A stretch of DNA of 64,000 nucleotides from Nocardia sp. NBC_01730 (GTDB lineage: Bacteria > Actinomycetota > Actinomycetes > Mycobacteriales > Mycobacteriaceae): positions 1,116,001 through 1,180,000 of the forward strand of contig NZ_CP109162.1 in assembly GCF_035920445.1 (NCBI RefSeq). The letters run 5' to 3'. Shown here piece by piece: positions 17,632-26,202 of this stretch; within the stretch, counting starts at the first letter, position 1; the number at the start of each line of letters is the position of its first letter. Under the pieces are notes generated by a model that saw nothing but the letters and a program-made list of their open reading frames with translations, had not been told where the DNA came from and did no database searches. A program made the position numbers and the translations under genes.

Positions 17632-18442
17632 TCAGAAGTCGGAGACGATCGAGCGAACGGAAATGATCGCGGCCGAGCCAACCGAGTCGCTCGCCGCCAT
17701 GCTCGACATCGAGATGCCCTGTGCCGCCGGTGATCCAGTGCCGCCGCTGTGGCATTGGGCGTATCTGCTGGAGCGCGATCCACAACGTGAGCTCGGTCCG
17801 GACGGCCATCCGGTCACCGGGATACCGGCCCCTCCCGGGCCCGACCGCCGACGGATGTTCGGGGGTGGACGCGTGACGACCTTCGGTCACTTGGTGATCG
17901 GCGAGTCCGCTACCAAAGTGACCTCGGTCAAGAGCTTGCTCGACAAGGACGGCCGAACCGGCCCGTTGACCTTGGTCACGGTCCTCCAGGAGATCTTCCA
18001 GGGCGGCGAGCTGGTGATTCGCGAGGAGCAGGATATCGTCTACCGCGCGCCCGGATCCGGCACGCTGCCGCCCGCGCCGACTGCTCCCGCGTCGCCGAGC
18101 GGGCCGACGCTGGAGCTGGCCGTGGACGAGCGAACGTTGTTCCGGTTCTCCGCATTGACATACAACGCGCACCGGATCCACTACGACCTCGGGTGGACAG
18201 CGCAGGAGGGTTACGACGGGCTGCTCATCCACGGACCGCTGCTCGCGCTCATGATGGGCGAGCACATGCGTCGTGAGGGAATCGAACTGCGCGGCAAGAC
18301 ATTCGGCTACCGGTTCGTCTCACCCATGACGAAACCACAGACCTTCACCGTCGTACCCGGCCCCGAAGGGTTGATCCACGGGGCCGAGGCGCGCAGTGCC
18401 GCCGGCGCCGTCTGCGCTGTCAGCACGCTGGCGGAGCTCTGA
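17624..18442 (+). CDS. MaoC/HTD2-type hydratase, candidate itaconyl- or mesaconyl-CoA hydratase
   Basis: About 272 residues from GTG 17624, overlapping the PrpD end by eight bases; an earlier start at 17588 is possible. The first part has PLWHWAYLLERDPQRELGPD, found in FAS1-type dehydratase halves, with RRRMFGGGRVTTFGHL after it. The hot-dog catalytic helix is FSALTYNAHRIHYDLGWTA, and GYDGLLIHGPLLALMM follows. This two-half layout matches mesaconyl-C4-CoA hydratase and itaconyl-CoA hydratase. With the CoA-transferase and CitE genes downstream it would form (S)-citramalyl-CoA. The exact substrate is inferred. Confidence 0.8.
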   Translation: MTNQKSETIERTEMIAAEPTESLAAMLDIEMPCAAGDPVPPLWHWAYLLERDPQRELGPDGHPVTGIPAPPGPDRRRMFGGGRVTTFGHLVIGESATKVTSVKSLLDKDGRTGPLTLVTVLQEIFQGGELVIREEQDIVYRAPGSGTLPPAPTAPASPSGPTLELAVDERTLFRFSALTYNAHRIHYDLGWTAQEGYDGLLIHGPLLALMMGEHMRREGIELRGKTFGYRFVSPMTKPQTFTVVPGPEGLIHGAEARSAAGAVCAVSTLAEL

Positions 18443-18446
18443 GGGC

Positions 18447-19670
18447 ATGACAGCGGTATCCGATGTGGTCATCGTGGGTGGTTCTATCGCCGGGTTGCGG
18501 GCGGCGGAAACCGTCGTCCGACTTGCTCCCGAGCTGAGCGTGACGGTTGTGAGCGATGAAGCTCACCTGCCCTACGAGCGCCCGCCCCTGTCGAAAGTCG
18601 CGTTGCACGATCCCCTCGAACTGGACGACCTGGTCTACCGGTCGGTCGGCGAGCTCGGTCGGCACGGAGTCGAATTCAGGCTCGAAACCCCTGCTCTGGG
18701 CCTCGATCTCGCCGCGCGAAGGGTCCGCCTCCCCGAGGGCGAAATCGGATATCGAGCGCTCGTCATCGCGACCGGATGCGACCCGGTGATGCCGCCTGTG
18801 TTCGCCGGGCTTCCGGAGGTTTATCCGCTGCGTAGTTTCGCGGATGCCCGCGCCCTGCGTGCAGCGGTCGCCGATACCTCGAAGTCGGTGGCGATCGTGG
18901 GCGCCGGGTTCATCGGCGGTGAATTCGCGTCGACACTCGTTAAGGCGGGCCGCGGGGTCTCGCTCGTCGATATGGCCCCGAAGCCCCTCGGCAGGTTCGG
19001 AGCTCCGGTAGCCGACACCTACGCGGCGTTGCATCGAGACGCCGGTGTCGAGCTGTTCCTCGGCAGGGCGGTCACCGATGTCGCCCACATCGTGGAGGGC
19101 CGGGAATTGGTTCTCGACGACGGTACCCGAGTTCGCGCGGACGTCATTCTCGTCGGTGCCGGGGTGCGTCCCTCCACGCGATGGCTGGAGGGCTCGGGAC
19201 TGACCCTCGACAACGGGATTCTGTGCGATTCCCTGCTGCGGGCGTCGGAGGGTGTTTTCGCCGCCGGCGATGCCGTCCGGTGGCCGAATCCACGATTCGA
19301 CGCGATCATGCGGGTCGAGCACTGGACCAATGCGGCGGAGCAAGGACGTATCGCCGCCATGAACGCCGTGAACCATATCCGGGAACTCGATGGCACAGCC
19401 TGCGCGAACGTGCCGTATTTCTGGTCCGACCAGCATGGCATTCGCATTCAATTCGCCGGATATCTGACGGGCGACGAGGAATTGCTGGAGAACCGCAATT
19501 CCGACGGCTCGCTCTTCCTGTACCGGCGCGGCCAGGCGGTGACCGGCGTGCTGGCCTTCGAGCGGCGGTCCGAGTTCGTCAAAATTCGTGCGGCACTGAG
19601 GCGAGAGAATCCCTCACTGCGCCAAGTCGTTCCCGATGTGCCGGATCACGAAGAAGTGCGCATCGGCTGA
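18447..19670 (+). CDS. FAD-dependent ferredoxin reductase (P450 electron chain)
   Basis: A 407-aa oxygenase-coupled reductase with two nucleotide folds: VVIVGGSIAGLRAAETV at the N-terminus for FAD and VAIVGAGFIGGEFASTLVKA near residue 150 for NAD(P)H. The second FAD motif is GVFAAGDAVRW, and ALVIATGCDP precedes the NAD fold. PYERPPLSK is typical of the rubredoxin/putidaredoxin reductase group. The ATG at 18447 follows the hydratase stop by four bases. It most probably reduces the ferredoxin at 14857. Confidence 0.92.
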   Translation: MTAVSDVVIVGGSIAGLRAAETVVRLAPELSVTVVSDEAHLPYERPPLSKVALHDPLELDDLVYRSVGELGRHGVEFRLETPALGLDLAARRVRLPEGEIGYRALVIATGCDPVMPPVFAGLPEVYPLRSFADARALRAAVADTSKSVAIVGAGFIGGEFASTLVKAGRGVSLVDMAPKPLGRFGAPVADTYAALHRDAGVELFLGRAVTDVAHIVEGRELVLDDGTRVRADVILVGAGVRPSTRWLEGSGLTLDNGILCDSLLRASEGVFAAGDAVRWPNPRFDAIMRVEHWTNAAEQGRIAAMNAVNHIRELDGTACANVPYFWSDQHGIRIQFAGYLTGDEELLENRNSDGSLFLYRRGQAVTGVLAFERRSEFVKIRAALRRENPSLRQVVPDVPDHEEVRIG

Positions 19671-19730
19671 GTTTTCCCGGGCTCCGGCCGGTAACGGACG
19701 GGCATTCGGGATCTTCACTGTGGAGGATTA

Positions 19731-20936
19731 GTGCGAGAAGAACAGCAAGTGATAGTCGTAGGCGCAGGTCCCGTGGGACTCTTGAATGCGCTGGGTTTGG
19801 CGCAGCAAGGTGTCGTCGTCACTGTGCTCGAGCGAGCGTCGACTCTCTCGGAGGCGCCGCGGGCGATCGTCTATCACTGGGCAGCGCTGGATGGCCTGGC
19901 CCGCTTGGATCTCCTCGACGACGCTGTAGGGGCCGGATTTCTGAAGCAGGACTACGCCTATCGGGTGCACAAGACCGGTGAAATCATCGAGTACGGCTTG
20001 GAGGCGCTCGAGGGAAAGGTGGAACGTCCCTACAACCTGCACCTGGGGCAGGGTGCTCTGGCGCGCGTGATTCTGCGGCGCCTGGAGACCTTCGACAACG
20101 CACGCGTGCGCTGGAACCACGAGGTCACCGCGATCACCCAGGATGACGCCGAAGTCCGGGTCACCGTTCGGTCCGAGCGCGGCGAAGAGGAACTCCGTGC
20201 GTCCTGGCTCATCGGCGCCGACGGCGCGGGCTCCAGGATTCGGAGCGAGCTGGATCTCGGCTTCGAGGGGATCACCTGGCCGGAGCGGTTCGTCGCCACC
20301 AATGTGCGCTTCGCCGAGGATCTTTCGGGCTGGGCGCAGTCGACGTTCTATGTCGACGACGTCTTCGGGGCGATTATCGCCAAGATCGACGAGTCCGGTG
20401 CGCACGGCCTCTGGCGCTACACCTACATGGAGGACGACGCCCTGCCCGCCGAGTCGGCGGCCGAGCGCCTGCCCGAGTTCCTCACCACGGTGTTCGGCGA
20501 AAAGATCGCTGCCGCAGCAGAACTCGAGGCGATCTCGCCGTACCGGATGCATCAGCGCAGTGCGGTGGCCTACCGTGCGGGCAGGGTGCTGCTCGCTGGT
20601 GACGCGGCACATGCGACGAATCCCACCGGCGGGCTCGGGCTGACCATGGGCCTGTTCGACGCGTACCTGTTGAACGAAGCCCTGGGCGCGGTCGTCTCCG
20701 GCCGCGCCGACGACGGCATCCTCAACGTCTACTCCGACGAACGCCGCCACGCGTTCGTCGATGTCGCGAGTCCACGTGCCAGCGCCAACAAGCGGCTGCT
20801 GTTCCATTCCACCGATCCGGCCCAACTCGATCGTGACCTGGACGTGTTCCGGAAGATGTCCCGCGACCGAGAGTTCGCCGCGGAATGCCTCTACTTCACG
20901 AAAACCCTGGAAACACCCTCCCTGATCGCGCACTGA
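19731..20936 (+). CDS. FAD-dependent aromatic hydroxylase (PHBH/phenol hydroxylase superfamily)
   Basis: A 401-aa single-component flavoprotein monooxygenase starting at GTG 19731. The FAD fold is VIVVGAGPVGLLNALGLAQQ, the DG motif is SWLIGADGAGSRIRSEL, and the GD motif is RVLLAGDAAHATNPTGGLGL. Members hydroxylate phenolic rings with NAD(P)H and O2. With hydroxyquinol 1,2-dioxygenase downstream, a plausible job is the last hydroxylation giving 1,2,4-trihydroxybenzene, possibly by oxidative removal of a side group. No ribosome site stronger than GGAGGA at 19723 is needed. Confidence 0.9.
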   Translation: MREEQQVIVVGAGPVGLLNALGLAQQGVVVTVLERASTLSEAPRAIVYHWAALDGLARLDLLDDAVGAGFLKQDYAYRVHKTGEIIEYGLEALEGKVERPYNLHLGQGALARVILRRLETFDNARVRWNHEVTAITQDDAEVRVTVRSERGEEELRASWLIGADGAGSRIRSELDLGFEGITWPERFVATNVRFAEDLSGWAQSTFYVDDVFGAIIAKIDESGAHGLWRYTYMEDDALPAESAAERLPEFLTTVFGEKIAAAAELEAISPYRMHQRSAVAYRAGRVLLAGDAAHATNPTGGLGLTMGLFDAYLLNEALGAVVSGRADDGILNVYSDERRHAFVDVASPRASANKRLLFHSTDPAQLDRDLDVFRKMSRDREFAAECLYFTKTLETPSLIAH

Positions 20937-20971
20937 GTGTGGCTGGTTTCGTATCGAACGAAGGAATTCCT

Positions 20972-22135
20972 ATGAACCCCCTCGACGGACTCACCGTCGT
21001 ATCGCTCGAGCAGGCCGTGGCCGCCCCGTTCGCCACCCGCCAGCTGGCGGATCTCGGTGCGCGGGTGATCAAGGTCGAGCGTCCCGACGTCGGCGACTTC
21101 GCCCGCGGATACGACGAGACGGTGCGCGGAATGGCCAGCCATTTCGTCTGGCTCAACCGCTCGAAGGAATCGGTCTGCCTCGATCTGAAGTCCGAGTACG
21201 GCAAGGACAGCATCCAGACCCTGGTCCGCAACGCGGACGTGTTCGTCCAGAACCTCGCTCCCGGCGCGGCGGAACGACTCGGGCTGGGCAGCGACGAATT
21301 GCGAAGGGTCAAGCCGGAACTCATTCATGTCTCCATCTCCGGTTACGGTCCCGGTGGACCGTACTCGGCGAAGAAGGCCTACGACCTGCTCGTGCAGTGC
21401 GAGGCGGGCCTGGTCTCCATCACCGGTACCCCGGACGAGCCGGCGAAGGTCGGGATATCCATCGCCGACATCGCCTCCGGAATGTTCGCCTACTCCGGTG
21501 TTCTCACGGCGCTGATCCAGCGTGATCGCACGGGTGAGGGCGCCACCATCGAGATCTCGATGCTCGAGGCGCTCTCGGAGTGGATGGGCTATCCGCTGAA
21601 CTACGCGATGTATGGCGGCACGGCGCCGCAGCGGACGGGTGCGCGGCACGCGTCGATCGCGCCGTACGGCCCGTTCCGGTGCGGAGACGGAAATCAGGTG
21701 TTCCTCGGACTGCAGAACGAGCGTGAATGGGCGACGTTCTGCGCGGAGATCCTGGACGACCCCGCCATAGCGGCGGATCCCCGGTTCCTTCGAAACTCGT
21801 TGCGGGTGAGCCACAGTCGAGAGTTGCAAGAGGAGATCGAGCGCGCTTTCTCGGCGTGGAGCGCCGAAACGGTCGCGAAGCGGCTCGAGGCGGCGGGCAT
21901 CGCGAACGCGATCCTGCGGGACATGCACGACCTGGCGGAGCACCCGCAACTCGAGGCGAGGGGACGGTGGTTCGACTACGAGTCACCCGTCGGTTCGCTG
22001 CGGGCACTCGTTCCACCGGCGACCTTTGTCGGAGCGAAGCCGGTGATGGGCCCCGTGCCCGGGGTCGGTGAGCACACTGAAGCCGTACTCGCCGAGTTCG
22101 GAATCGCCTCAGCGGCAGCCGAATTACCGAACTGA
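20972..22135 (+). CDS. Class III CoA-transferase (CaiB/BaiF family)
   Basis: A 387-aa formyl-CoA transferase-like enzyme. Family blocks are VVSLEQAVAAPFATRQLADL, ARVIKVERPDVGDFAR with the catalytic Asp, ISGYGPGGPY and a late PGVGEHTEAVLAEFG. The ATG at 20972 has an upstream AAGGA. Family III enzymes swap CoA between acids, for example succinyl-CoA to itaconate or mesaconate. With the MaoC-type hydratase and the CitE-type lyase of this operon it completes the three-step itaconate/citramalate route. The acceptor acid is not proven by sequence. Confidence 0.88.
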   Translation: MNPLDGLTVVSLEQAVAAPFATRQLADLGARVIKVERPDVGDFARGYDETVRGMASHFVWLNRSKESVCLDLKSEYGKDSIQTLVRNADVFVQNLAPGAAERLGLGSDELRRVKPELIHVSISGYGPGGPYSAKKAYDLLVQCEAGLVSITGTPDEPAKVGISIADIASGMFAYSGVLTALIQRDRTGEGATIEISMLEALSEWMGYPLNYAMYGGTAPQRTGARHASIAPYGPFRCGDGNQVFLGLQNEREWATFCAEILDDPAIAADPRFLRNSLRVSHSRELQEEIERAFSAWSAETVAKRLEAAGIANAILRDMHDLAEHPQLEARGRWFDYESPVGSLRALVPPATFVGAKPVMGPVPGVGEHTEAVLAEFGIASAAAELPN

Positions 22136-22170
22136 GCACCGGCCACCGAACCGAGAAGGGCGGAGAACCC

Positions 22171-22980
22171 ATGAATCGGGAGGAAACCATTCGGGTCGCC
22201 AGATCGTTTCTCTTCGTACCCGGTGATCGTCCGGAGCGTTTCGACAAGGCGATCCGGTCCGGGACCGACGTCGTCGTGCTCGATCTGGAGGACGCTGTCG
22301 CGGACGAGCACAAGGACAGCGCCCGAAGGGCAGTAGTCGACTGGCTGTCCCGCGGTGGACCGGCATGTGTGCGAGTGGCTTCCCCAGCGGGTCAACACTT
22401 TTGGGACGAGGTGGCGGCACTGAAGGGCCTGCCCGGGCTGATCGCCGTGATGGTCCCCAAAGCCGAAAGCCCCGATGAACTGTCGGCCGTCGCCGAGCGG
22501 GTCGGGGTACCCGTGATCGCGTTGGTCGAGTCGGCGCTGGGGATGGTGCGTGCACCGTCTCTAGCCGCCGCCCCTGGGGTTTCGCGAATTGCGTTCGGGC
22601 ACTTGGACTATGCGCTCGGCCTGGGGTGCGACACCGGCCGGCCGGCCATGCTCCACGCCCGTTCCGCGCTCGTGCTCGCATCGCGGGCCGCGCGGCTTCC
22701 GGGACCGATCGACGGTGTGACCGCCGCTCTGGATGATGCCGCGGCCCTGGACGAGGATCTCAGGTGTGCGAAGGAGCTCGGCATGACGGGAAAGCTGCTG
22801 GTGCATCCACGTCAGGTGGTGGGCACCCATGCGGCGTTTCGGCCCGACGCGGCGGCAGTCCGCTGGGCTCGGCGGGTGGTCGAGTCCGAGGCCGGAGGCA
22901 GGGCGGTCCGAATCGAGGGGCAGATGGTCGACGCGCCTGTCGTCGCGCGGGCGCGGGCGATCTTGCGAGATGTGCGTTGA
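22171..22980 (+). CDS. CitE/HpcH-family lyase, candidate (S)-citramalyl-CoA lyase
   Basis: A 269-aa TIM-barrel lyase. RSFLFVPGDRPERFDKAI is the N-terminal signature, VVLDLEDAVADEHKDSAR holds the metal-binding acid region, and GKLLVHPRQV is the C-terminal CitE block. Single-gene CitE-like proteins without CitD/CitF partners include citramalyl-CoA and malyl-CoA lyases, and no citrate lyase alpha or gamma gene is nearby. Expected products are acetyl-CoA and pyruvate. The Glu in IALVESALGMVRAPSLA fits the family. Confidence 0.86.
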   Translation: MNREETIRVARSFLFVPGDRPERFDKAIRSGTDVVVLDLEDAVADEHKDSARRAVVDWLSRGGPACVRVASPAGQHFWDEVAALKGLPGLIAVMVPKAESPDELSAVAERVGVPVIALVESALGMVRAPSLAAAPGVSRIAFGHLDYALGLGCDTGRPAMLHARSALVLASRAARLPGPIDGVTAALDDAAALDEDLRCAKELGMTGKLLVHPRQVVGTHAAFRPDAAAVRWARRVVESEAGGRAVRIEGQMVDAPVVARARAILRDVR

Positions 22981-23007
22981 AGAGGCGACCGCGAAAGGAA
23001 AACCGCT

Positions 23008-23874
23008 GTGGATTTCAATGAGACGACCGCGTTGGATGCCGTCGCTGCAAGCTTCGAGGGTACGTCCGACCCGAGGCTGAAAGAGATATTGCAGGTGACG
23101 ACGCGTCACCTCCATGCCCTGGTTCGTGAGTTACGGCCGACGCAGACCGAGTGGCAGCAGGCCATCGACTTTCTCACGGCTGTCGGTCACACCTGCGATG
23201 ACACCAGGCAGGAATTCGTTCTCCTCTCCGATGTGTTCGGCGTATCGATGTTGGTCGAGACGATCAATGGTGACGAGCACGGCACCGAGGGCACCGTTCT
23301 CGGCCCCTTTCACATGACCGAGTCGCCACGTCGCGAGCTCGGCGACTCGATCGACTTGATGGGCGGTTCGACGCCCTGCTTGGTTACCGGGGCGGTAGTG
23401 GACGACACCGGCCGGCCATTGGCGGGCACCACCATCGACATCTGGCAATGCAGCGTGGACGGCTTCTACGACGTGCAAGAGCCCGACAAGCAGCCGCCGG
23501 GCAACGGGCGCGGTCTGTTCACGACCGATGAGCAGGGGCGCTTCTGGTTCCGAACGGTAGTGCCCAGTCACTATCCGATTCCCACGGACGGGCCGGTGGG
23601 CGATCTGCTCGGTGCGTCCGGACGCCATCCATTCCGTCCCGCGCACATTCACGTACTCGCCGAAGCGGCGGGGTACGGGCCGGTGACGACACACCTGTTC
23701 GTCGCGGACAGCGCGTATATCGACAGTGATGCGGTGTTCGCGGTGAAGAAGAGCCTCATTGTCGATTTCACCGAAATCGACGATACCGCGGGGTTCGAGC
23801 ACTACGGCATGACCGGACCCTTCCGCCATGCGCACTTCGATATTCGACTTGGTCGAGAGGGCGGACCGCAATGA
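23008..23874 (+). CDS. Hydroxyquinol 1,2-dioxygenase (intradiol)
   Basis: A 288-aa intradiol ring-cleavage enzyme starting at GTG 23008. The Fe(III) ligands can be placed: Tyr154 in GFYDVQEP, Tyr189 in SHYPIPTDG, His213 and His215 in RPAHIHV. The N-terminal helical linker domain (TRHLHALVRELRPTQTEWQQ) and the GPFHMTESPR segment fit the hydroxyquinol branch better than catechol 1,2-dioxygenase. It would cleave 1,2,4-trihydroxybenzene to maleylacetate. The gene overlaps the maleylacetate reductase gene by four bases, which supports the assignment. Confidence 0.93.
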   Translation: MDFNETTALDAVAASFEGTSDPRLKEILQVTTRHLHALVRELRPTQTEWQQAIDFLTAVGHTCDDTRQEFVLLSDVFGVSMLVETINGDEHGTEGTVLGPFHMTESPRRELGDSIDLMGGSTPCLVTGAVVDDTGRPLAGTTIDIWQCSVDGFYDVQEPDKQPPGNGRGLFTTDEQGRFWFRTVVPSHYPIPTDGPVGDLLGASGRHPFRPAHIHVLAEAAGYGPVTTHLFVADSAYIDSDAVFAVKKSLIVDFTEIDDTAGFEHYGMTGPFRHAHFDIRLGREGGPQ

Positions 23875-24926
23875 CAGACACCTTCACGTATGACGCGCTG
23901 CCCATGCGGGTGGTATTCGGGTCCGGGAGCATCGAGCGGCTCGCGGCCGAAACGGACCGATTGGGATTGCGGCGCGTGCTCGTCCTGTCGACCCCGCAGC
24001 AGCGCGACCTCGCCGACAGGGCGGTCGGCTTGATCGGGAAATCCGCTGTGGGAGTATTTGATTCGGCACGGATGCACGTTCCGGTGGAGACCGTCCAGGC
24101 AGCGGAGTCGGTGGCCTCCGAGCTCGAGATCGACGGCTGTGTCGCGGTCGGAGGCGGATCAACGATCGGTTTGGCCAAGGCGCTCGCGCTCGGCAGCGAC
24201 CTCGGGATCGTAGCGGTACCCACGACCTACGCGGGCTCGGAGATGACCCCCATCTGGGGAATCACGAAGGGCGACAAGAAGACAACCGGCCGCGACCGCA
24301 AAGTCCTTCCGAGCAGCGTCATCTACGACCCCAATCTGACGATGACACTGCCCGTTCCGGTGTCCTGCACGAGCGGAATCAACGCGATGGCGCACGCGGT
24401 CGAGGCGCTCTACGCCCCCGACGGCTCGCCGGTGATCGCCGCCATGGCCGAACAGGGCATCCGCGACCTCGCCGACGCGCTACCAGCGTTATCGGCTGCC
24501 CCGAACGACGCGCGGGCACGGGCGACAGCATTGCAGGGCGCGTGGCTGTCCGGAGCCTGCCTCGGGGCGACGACCATGGGCCTGCACCACAAGCTGTGCC
24601 ATGTCCTCGGCGGATTGCTGGATCTTCCGCACGCCGAAACCCATGCGGTAATGCTCCCGTACGTCACGGCATTCAACCTCCCGTCGGCTCGCACGGCCGC
24701 CGCTGCCCTCGCCCGCGCACTACGCACCGACAACGCGGTTACCGGCCTCCTGGCATTGACCGCCGACCTCGGAGCACCGCGAACTCTCCTCGAGCTGGGT
24801 GTGAACGAGAGTGACCTGACTCGCGTCGCTGACGAGGTCGTGAGTAACCCGTACTCGAACCCCCGATCGTTCACGCGGGAGGAATTGATCGAACTCCTCC
24901 ACAATGCCTGGAAGGGCATCCACTGA
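23871..24926 (+). CDS. Maleylacetate reductase (iron-containing alcohol dehydrogenase family)
   Basis: A 351-aa enzyme with the family signatures MRVVFGSGSIERL, VGGGSTIGLAKALAL, PTTYAGSEMTPIWG and a late GLHHKLCHVLGGLLDLPHAE in the metal-binding region. Maleylacetate reductases characteristically carry ITxGxKKTG, seen here as ITKGDKKTGRD-like ITKGDKKTTGRD. It reduces maleylacetate to 3-oxoadipate with NAD(P)H. ATG 23871 overlaps the dioxygenase stop. A 3-oxoadipate CoA-transferase and thiolase are not in the window. Confidence 0.93.
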   Translation: MTDTFTYDALPMRVVFGSGSIERLAAETDRLGLRRVLVLSTPQQRDLADRAVGLIGKSAVGVFDSARMHVPVETVQAAESVASELEIDGCVAVGGGSTIGLAKALALGSDLGIVAVPTTYAGSEMTPIWGITKGDKKTTGRDRKVLPSSVIYDPNLTMTLPVPVSCTSGINAMAHAVEALYAPDGSPVIAAMAEQGIRDLADALPALSAAPNDARARATALQGAWLSGACLGATTMGLHHKLCHVLGGLLDLPHAETHAVMLPYVTAFNLPSARTAAAALARALRTDNAVTGLLALTADLGAPRTLLELGVNESDLTRVADEVVSNPYSNPRSFTREELIELLHNAWKGIH

Positions 24927-24948
24927 GTTTTCGCTCTGGCCGCTTGCG

Positions 24949-24964
24949 GGTCCGTGCGCGGACC
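24949..24964. terminator. Hairpin after the catabolic operon
   Basis: Arms GGTCCG (24949-24954) and CGGACC (24959-24964) flank a four-base loop 23 bases after the maleylacetate reductase stop and before the convergent LysR gene. It is a likely end point for the rightward operon and possibly for the LysR transcript too. Confidence 0.5.
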
Positions 24965-25011
24965 TGATTCACATTGCGGCCCGTACGGTGTGATCGTGCT
25001 GTTCGTCGGTA

Positions 25012-25977
25012 CTACGCCGACACCGGCCAGGCGGCAGGTACCGGGGTCCGCAGCATACGTTTCGGATCGCCTTCGGACGGCGAGCGATTGGATCGCGCCG
25101 ACATCGGCGAGACATCGGCGACGAATTTCAGGAAGCGCCGTGCGGCCTGGCCGCTCGGACCATGGCGGCGGACGACCGCTCCGTAACACCGGAAGGCGGT
25201 CGGGTCGCTGAGTGGGACGTTACCGATCGTGGACGCGTGTCCCGAGTGGGCGGCAGGCACGACCGCGACGCCCATTCCGGCCGCGACCAGGGCGTGCAGT
25301 GTGGAGAGTTCGGTGACCTCGATTTCGATCCGAGGGCTGAACCCCGCCTCCCGGCACAGCCGGTCGGTGACCTGACGCAGGCCGTACCCGGCCTTCAGTG
25401 CGATCATCGGCTCGTCCGCCACGTCCGCCATCGCGACGTGATCGCGGCCTTCGAACACATGGCCTGCGGGAACCCTCAGACATAGCGCCTCGCGTCCGAG
25501 CGGTACCCACTCTAGATCGTCCGTGGCCGGCTCGGGAGCCACGAAGCCGATGTCGATTCGCCCCTGCCGCACGCTGTCGACTACGGAATCGCAAGCGCCG
25601 CCATGCAATTCGAAGGAGGTGCTGGACGCGACCCCGCGGTACCGATTGAGCAGGTCTGGTATCAGCCAGCCGCCGAAGGAATGCGCGAACCCGAGCGACA
25701 CCGAGCCTCGATCCGGATCGACCAAAGCGGCGATCCGCTGTTCCCCACGGTCGATCTCGTTCAGTGCTCGTAACGCGTGGGCCTGGAAGAGCTCGCCGTA
25801 TTTGTTCAGCCGCAGCCGGTTCTGGTGGCGATCGAAAAGCTGCACTCCGAGCTTGCGCTCGAGCCGTGCCAACGCCCGGGACAGTGTCGGCTGGCTGATG
25901 TTCAGCCGGATCGAGGCCTCCGTGATGTGCTCGGTCTCGGCCAGCGTTGTGAACCACTGGAGCTCGCGCAATTGCAT
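25012..25977 (-). CDS. LysR-type regulator (copy 2, right border of the catabolic cluster)
   Basis: A 321-aa LysR protein, closely related to the copy at 11974-12873 (identical LNISQPTLSRALARLERKLG and GYGLRQVTDRLCREAGFSPR). The ATG at 25975-25977 gives MQLRELQWFTTLAETE, matching the other copy; the frame stays open upstream without similarity. It carries a C-terminal extension of about 25 residues not present in copy 1. It is convergent with the catabolic operon and probably regulates part of it or its own upstream region, where a related ATGCG palindrome occurs. Confidence 0.9.
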   Translation of the reverse strand: MQLRELQWFTTLAETEHITEASIRLNISQPTLSRALARLERKLGVQLFDRHQNRLRLNKYGELFQAHALRALNEIDRGEQRIAALVDPDRGSVSLGFAHSFGGWLIPDLLNRYRGVASSTSFELHGGACDSVVDSVRQGRIDIGFVAPEPATDDLEWVPLGREALCLRVPAGHVFEGRDHVAMADVADEPMIALKAGYGLRQVTDRLCREAGFSPRIEIEVTELSTLHALVAAGMGVAVVPAAHSGHASTIGNVPLSDPTAFRCYGAVVRRHGPSGQAARRFLKFVADVSPMSARSNRSPSEGDPKRMLRTPVPAAWPVSA

Positions 25978-26139
25978 GGTCAACCTACCTCGGGAAGGGA
26001 CGCCGACACTGGCGCACCTATCCGGTTCCAGCGCTGGAGTCCCAGTCGATCGTTGGAGCCATCCCTCGCACCTGGATCCTCGGGATGAGAACTCCACATT
26101 CCCCCGCGAGTGCGCTCCGTCACATGCGGAGGAACACCT

Positions 26140-26152
26140 ATGCGCTACGTAT
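26140..26152. promoter_or_regulatory. Imperfect ATGCG palindrome upstream of LysR copy 2
   Basis: ATGCG-CTA-CGTAT has one mismatch from a perfect palindrome. It resembles the half-sites ATGCG/CGCAT at 12945-12965 and 32981-32993. It lies in the 225-bp gap between the starts of LysR copy 2 and the end of the ATPase-LuxR gene. The rest of this gap shows no coding signal. Confidence 0.3.
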
Positions 26153-26202
26153 CTGGGGAGCTACGTGGCCTGTGACGTGGGCCACCGGATCGGGGATGTG
26201 CG

